From the NCBI RefSeq assembly GCF_021390435.2, contig NZ_JAJVCN010000002.1, positions 1-64,000 of the forward strand: DNA of 64,000 nt. Reading direction: 5' to 3'. Both the position numbers and the translations under genes were made by a program. The stretch is from Kibdelosporangium philippinense. Its GTDB lineage: Bacteria > Actinomycetota > Actinomycetes > Mycobacteriales > Pseudonocardiaceae. The notes under the pieces are model-generated. The model did no database searches, had not been told where the DNA came from, and was given only the letters and a program-made list of their open reading frames with translations. The first letter of the stretch is position 1. Each line of letters starts with the position of its first letter. Below are positions 60,225-64,000 of this stretch, piece after piece.

Positions 60225-61958
60225 ATGCGAAGCTTTCGTTCCGTGACGGTGCCCCCTGTCCAGCCCCGGACCAGCCGGTGGCTGCTGACCCTGCTCGCCG
60301 CGGCCTTCCTTGCCGACGTCCTGCTGTCCGTCTACTCCGGCCGCATCGCTCTGGGAGCGCTCCCAGGAGCAGCCTTGATGGGCCTCTGTGCCCTGCTGGG
60401 GGCGCAAAAACCGCTGCAAGGGGCGCTGGCAGGGGCAGCAGTCCTTGGCATGTCGACCGTCTTCATCGGTCTCACCGGTACGGAACCCGAGTCGATCAGC
60501 CTGAACGACATCCTGCTGACCGAGGTCGCCTCAGGCGTCGCACTCGTCGTCCTTGTGGTCTGGCGGACGCGGCCGTTGATCGCCGCGGTCAGCACGGCAG
60601 CCTTGGTGGGCTCGGCCCTTCTGGCCACCTTCTACCGGACCGGGCACTGGTCATCACTCTCCGAACTGCGGACGCTCCAGCTCGGGCTTCTCATCCTCGT
60701 CGGCTCGATCGTCATCGGGGTGTACCTGCGTGGAGTCAGCAGTCGACGCACGGAAACCGAGCTCGGCACGCTGATCCGCAGGCAGTGGCCACTGGCGGCG
60801 GCCCTCGCGCTGCTGTTCTTCATCGATCTGAGGCTGGGCGGCGCGACCAACCAGATCTTCGCGCTGGGTGGCGCGTTGATCGCCTCGGTGTGTGCCTTCT
60901 TCGCGCCACGGGCGCCGGTCACGATGACCTTGATAGCCACGACCGGAATCGCGCTGTCGCCCTTCGCGGTCTACCTGAGCAGCAGTCTGTTGTCGGCCAG
61001 GTCGGGCAACGAAGCCCTCGTGGTGACCGAGGTCGCGGCAGCCATGGCGTTGATCGCGTACAACATCAGATGGGCGGCACGGACGCCCGCGATATTCAGC
61101 AGTGCCGCCCTCGCGCTGGCCACCTTCCTGGCGCTGAAGATCCGCACCTTCCTCTACGGAAGCTCAACCGACCGAGGCGACCAGTTCGGGCTCATCCTGT
61201 CAGTCCTGCTTGTCGTCGCGGTGGCCACAGGCATGTACTTCCGGTCCCGCGACCGGGAGCGAACCCAGTCCGTCCGCTCAGCCGTCACGGGAGCGCAGCA
61301 AAGTGAGCGGCTGGCCTTGGCACGCGAGCTCCACGATGTCGTCGCCCACCATGTGACGGGCATTGTCGTGCAGGCGCAGGCCGCCAAACTCGTGTCGGAC
61401 AGGGACCCGCAGATCGCCGTGCAAGCTCTGGCCAAGATCGAGACCAGCGGCGTCGAGGCCTTGAAAGCCATGCGGTTCCTGGTCGCGAGCATGCGTGGCG
61501 CCAAACCCGCTGGCACGTCCGAGGCGACCGAACAAGCCACCACCAACCTCGCGGCCGACTTGCACGCCGTGGTCGAGAACTTCAGTGGCCCGCCCGTGCA
61601 ACTCACTCTCGATGTTCCCGACGCCGTGCCGCAGGAGGTTGGGCGGTCGATTCTCCGGCTCGCCCAGGAGTCGTTGACCAATGTCGGCAAGCACGCGCTT
61701 GGGGCGACCGTTGTGCAGGTCGCGGTCACCAGGTCCACCACCGATCTGCACGTTCGGGTAGCCGACAACGGGACAGGCCGACGCCAAGATCCGGTCGGTG
61801 GGTCGGGCGGATACGGTCTGGTCGGAATGCGTGAACGCGTCGAGTTGCTCGGTGGCCGGTTCGCCGCCGGACCGGCCGACCCTGTCGGCTGGCAGGTCGA
61901 CGCTTGGCTGCCGGTAGAGGAAGAGGGGCCACGTGACGATCCGCGTACTGATCGCTGA
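60225..61958 (+). CDS. Two-component sensor histidine kinase (NarX/DesK type)
   Basis: The roughly 577-residue protein has about ten N-terminal membrane helices (residues 15-370), an unusually large sensor. A HisKA_3 dimerisation domain follows, with the phosphorylated His in ARELHDVVAHHVTG. The ATPase domain has QESLTNVGKHA, DNGTG and GYGLVGMRERVELLGG. The many helices suggest sensing of membrane state or a lipid-soluble ligand. ATG 60,225 is preferred because upstream sequence is repeat-derived. The 3' end overlaps the regulator gene by 26 bp. Confidence 0.92.
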   Translation: MRSFRSVTVPPVQPRTSRWLLTLLAAAFLADVLLSVYSGRIALGALPGAALMGLCALLGAQKPLQGALAGAAVLGMSTVFIGLTGTEPESISLNDILLTEVASGVALVVLVVWRTRPLIAAVSTAALVGSALLATFYRTGHWSSLSELRTLQLGLLILVGSIVIGVYLRGVSSRRTETELGTLIRRQWPLAAALALLFFIDLRLGGATNQIFALGGALIASVCAFFAPRAPVTMTLIATTGIALSPFAVYLSSSLLSARSGNEALVVTEVAAAMALIAYNIRWAARTPAIFSSAALALATFLALKIRTFLYGSSTDRGDQFGLILSVLLVVAVATGMYFRSRDRERTQSVRSAVTGAQQSERLALARELHDVVAHHVTGIVVQAQAAKLVSDRDPQIAVQALAKIETSGVEALKAMRFLVASMRGAKPAGTSEATEQATTNLAADLHAVVENFSGPPVQLTLDVPDAVPQEVGRSILRLAQESLTNVGKHALGATVVQVAVTRSTTDLHVRVADNGTGRRQDPVGGSGGYGLVGMRERVELLGGRFAAGPADPVGWQVDAWLPVEEEGPRDDPRTDR

Positions 61959-62580
61959 CGACCAGGAGATGGTCAGGGCCGGGTTCCGGATGATCCTGGA
62001 AACCCAGGACGACATCGAGGTCGTCGCGGACGTGCCGGACGGTCGCGAAGCCGTGGCCAAGGCCCGCGAGCTGCGCCCGGACGTCTGCCTGCTGGACATC
62101 CGCATGCCCGGCATCGACGGCCTTGAAGTGACCAGGATCCTCGCTGGGCCTGGGGTACCGGATCCCTTGAAGGTCGTCGTGGTGACCACGTTCGACCTCG
62201 ACGAGTACGTGCACACCGCGCTTGCCAACGGCGCGAGCGGGTTCCTGCTGAAGGACGCGGGGCCTGCACTTCTGCTTGAAGCCGTCCGCTCGGCGGACCG
62301 TGGGGACGCGTTGATCTCGCCGTCGATCACCGTCCGGCTGTTGCAGCATTTCGCCGCGCCCAAGAAGTCCTCGGTGACCACCGATGTCACGTTGACCGAG
62401 CGCGAGCAGGACGTCGTGCGGGCGGTCGCGCGTGGCCTGACCAACACCGAAATCGGCAATGAACTCTTCATGTCCTTGTCGACCGTGAAGACGCACCTGG
62501 CCGCCGCGCAGGCCAAGATCGACGCGCGTAACCGGGTCGGAGTCGCGGCTTGGGCGTGGCGGACAGGATTGATGAACTAG
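61933..62580 (+). CDS. LuxR/NarL-family response regulator
   Basis: The 215-residue protein has a receiver domain with the acidic pair in LIADDQEMVRAG, the phosphorylated Asp in CLLDIRMPGIDG, VVVVTTFDLDEYV and the Lys of FLLKDAG. A C-terminal LuxR-type HTH follows (LTEREQDVVRAVARGLTNTE, then MSLSTVKTHL). It is the partner of the overlapping kinase. The target genes are unknown. The YCII gene lies 105 bp downstream. Confidence 0.94.
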   Translation: MTIRVLIADDQEMVRAGFRMILETQDDIEVVADVPDGREAVAKARELRPDVCLLDIRMPGIDGLEVTRILAGPGVPDPLKVVVVTTFDLDEYVHTALANGASGFLLKDAGPALLLEAVRSADRGDALISPSITVRLLQHFAAPKKSSVTTDVTLTEREQDVVRAVARGLTNTEIGNELFMSLSTVKTHLAAAQAKIDARNRVGVAAWAWRTGLMN

Positions 62581-62685
62581 TCTCCAGAAAAGTTTTCGGG
62601 GCCGTGTCGATCCGCGCAGGGGCCCGTTCGACCTAGGGGCGAACGGGGCGGAGAGACCACCCGGAACACCTGAGGGAGACAGACC

Positions 62686-63105
62686 ATGAAGTACATGCTG
62701 ATCATGCGCGCCACCGACGAGACCTGGGCGTCGTTCGAGAACGTCGACTTCAGCGAGATCATCGAGGCGATGGGCAAGTTCAACGACGAGATGATCCGGG
62801 CTGGCGTGCTGGTCGCGGCCGAGGGCCTCGACGACGCGGCCAAGGGTGTCGTCGTCGACTACTCGACCGAGACGCCAGTGGTCACCGACGGCCCGTACGG
62901 CGAGACCAAGGAGCTGTTCGGCGGCTACTGGATTCTCAACGTGGCGTCCCAGGAGGAAGCCATCGAGTGGGCGAAGCGGGCACCGATGGCTGGCCCCGGC
63001 AGCAAGTGCGAGATCCGCCGAGTCACCCAGATCGACGAGTTCCCGCAGGACAACGAGTGGATCCGCAAGGAGCGGGAGTGGCGCGAGGCCACGGGACAGC
63101 TCTGA
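62686..63105 (+). CDS. YCII/DGPF-domain protein
   Basis: The 139-residue protein is of the YCII-related family (PF03795). It has MKYMLIMRATDETWASFE at the start, then DGPYGETKELFGGYWIL, a variant of the DGPF motif. Such proteins sit next to ECF42 sigma factors and are thought to act with them. That pattern is repeated here, as the sigma gene starts 20 bp downstream. GAGGGAGA precedes the ATG at good spacing. Confidence 0.92.
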   Translation: MKYMLIMRATDETWASFENVDFSEIIEAMGKFNDEMIRAGVLVAAEGLDDAAKGVVVDYSTETPVVTDGPYGETKELFGGYWILNVASQEEAIEWAKRAPMAGPGSKCEIRRVTQIDEFPQDNEWIRKEREWREATGQL

Positions 63106-63125
63106 GCGATTGCCAGTAGTTATCG

Positions 63126-64000
63126 ATGACTGATCCCACTGGCCGTGAGGCCGTCGCGGCGGTCTGGCGAATCGAGTCGGCGCGAATCGTCGGCGCGCTC
63201 GCGCGCTACACCAACGATTTCGCGCTGGCCGAGGACTTGGCTCAGGAAGCCCTGGCCGAGGCGCTCGTGAACTGGCCGCGCGAAGGCGTGCCCCGCAACC
63301 CCGCGGGGTGGTTGCTCACGGTCGGCCGGCGGCGCGCGATCGACGCGTTCCGCCGGCGATCCGCCCTCGACGAGAAGTACGCCGCCCTCGCACACGAGAT
63401 GGACGAGGGCGCGGAGGACGAGCTGTGGGATCCGGAGCAGATCGACGACGACGTGCTGTCGTTGATCTTCATCTCCTGTCACCCGGTGCTGTCGCGTGAG
63501 GCACGGGTGCCGCTGACGCTGCGGGTGGTCGGTGGTCTGACGAGCGACGAGATCGCCAAGGCGTTCCTCATTCCGACCGCCACCGTGCAGGCGCGGATCA
63601 CGCGGGCGAAGAAAACCCTTGGTGCGGCAGGGGTTCCGTTCGAGGTGCCGTCGGGCAAGGAGCGGGCCGAGCGGCTCGGCTCGGTGCTCAGCGTCGTCTA
63701 TCTGATCTTCACGGAAGGCTCTTCGGCCAGCTCGGGCTCGGATCTGATCCGGCTCGACCTGGCAAGCGAGGCACAGCGCCTTGCCCGCGTGCTGGCCAGG
63801 TTGATGCCCGACGAGAACGAGGTCCACGGTCTGCTGGCGCTGCTCGAGCTGACCGCGGCGCGGTTTCCGGCTCGCACCGGGCCGGACGGCGAGCCGGTGC
63901 TGCTGGAGCAGCAGGACCGGCGCCGCTGGGATCTCGCCGCGATCCGGCGTGGCCGAGCCGCGCTCGCCCGCGCCGAACAGATCGGTCGCGGACTGGGGTA
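63126..64000 (+). CDS. ECF42-type RNA polymerase sigma factor (partial, runs off the window)
   Basis: The first 291 or so codons encode sigma region 2 (YTNDFALAEDLAQEALAEAL, NPAGWLLTVGRRRAIDAFRR) and region 4 (LTSDEIAKAFLIPTATVQARI). They also encode the start of the large C-terminal extension typical of ECF42 (VYLIFTEGSSASSG and later helices). Full members are about 400 residues, so about a quarter is missing. ECF42 factors need the extension for activity and are linked to YCII/DGPF proteins, as seen just upstream. No classical anti-sigma factor is expected. Confidence 0.93.
   Translation, partial: MTDPTGREAVAAVWRIESARIVGALARYTNDFALAEDLAQEALAEALVNWPREGVPRNPAGWLLTVGRRRAIDAFRRRSALDEKYAALAHEMDEGAEDELWDPEQIDDDVLSLIFISCHPVLSREARVPLTLRVVGGLTSDEIAKAFLIPTATVQARITRAKKTLGAAGVPFEVPSGKERAERLGSVLSVVYLIFTEGSSASSGSDLIRLDLASEAQRLARVLARLMPDENEVHGLLALLELTAARFPARTGPDGEPVLLEQQDRRRWDLAAIRRGRAALARAEQIGRGLG

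Noticed and set aside
1..64000. CRISPR arrays, rRNA or tRNA genes
   Set aside because: No regularly spaced direct repeats, and I recognised no tRNA or rRNA sequence. A covariance search was not possible.

Overview
The window is high-GC actinobacterial chromosome, most likely from the Pseudonocardiaceae (Amycolatopsis/Kibdelosporangium relatives). The reasons are frequent GTG/TTG starts, a complete set of mycobacterial-type cell-wall galactan genes, the proteasome activator Bpa, the sigma factor ShbA, and two families of palindromic intergenic repeats. The genus is an inference.

Layout. 1-5.9 kb: an end of a mobile element that has cut into a MarR gene, a secreted zinc protease, a tandem pair of secreted M28 aminopeptidases and a GNAT. 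5.9-24.9 kb: the galactan region, with gene content and order close to M. tuberculosis Rv3777-Rv3783 plus Rv3789-Rv3791 and Rv3806c-Rv3809c (quinone oxidoreductase, class-V aminotransferase-like protein, Bpa, Wzm/Wzt exporter, GlfT1, GlfT2, GtrA, DprE2, DPPR synthase, PAP2 phosphatase, Glf). A class III lanthionine synthetase (LanKC) without an obvious precursor sits between glfT1 and glfT2. 25-35.3 kb: a nine-gene minus-strand block encoding LuxC, LuxE, an acyl-adenylating enzyme, a FabG-like reductase, an ACP, an LpxA-type acyltransferase, two large membrane proteins and a YbhN-type membrane protein. Divergent from it are a DegT aminotransferase and a Gfo/Idh oxidoreductase. Together they look like a pathway that activates an acyl chain, loads it on ACP and attaches it to an amino-sugar nucleotide for a surface glycolipid. 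This is the best candidate for an undescribed system in the window.

38-52.8 kb: a dolichol-phosphate-mannose-like GT2, LhgO, a zincin, a septum-formation-family protein, an ATP-grasp/DUF350 envelope module, an RCC1-repeat secreted protein, serS behind a long hairpin, a GntR/UTRA regulator, a mannose-family PTS with fused IIC-IID next to a ceramidase-like hydrolase, RtcB, ShbA and a MazG-like pyrophosphohydrolase. 53.2-59.5 kb: a mobile-element graveyard. It holds a three-gene element (tyrosine recombinase, small HTH protein, frameshifted degenerate recombinase) with about 50-bp inverted ends, an exact partial copy of its right end 3,051 bp downstream, remnants of a tyrosine and a zinc-finger serine recombinase, and a low-GC I36-type inhibitor gene. 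60-64 kb: a two-component system, a YCII protein and the start of its ECF42-type sigma factor, which runs off the window.

Genes pack tightly (many ATGA/GTGA overlaps), and convergent genes are usually separated by palindromes that probably act as bidirectional terminators.
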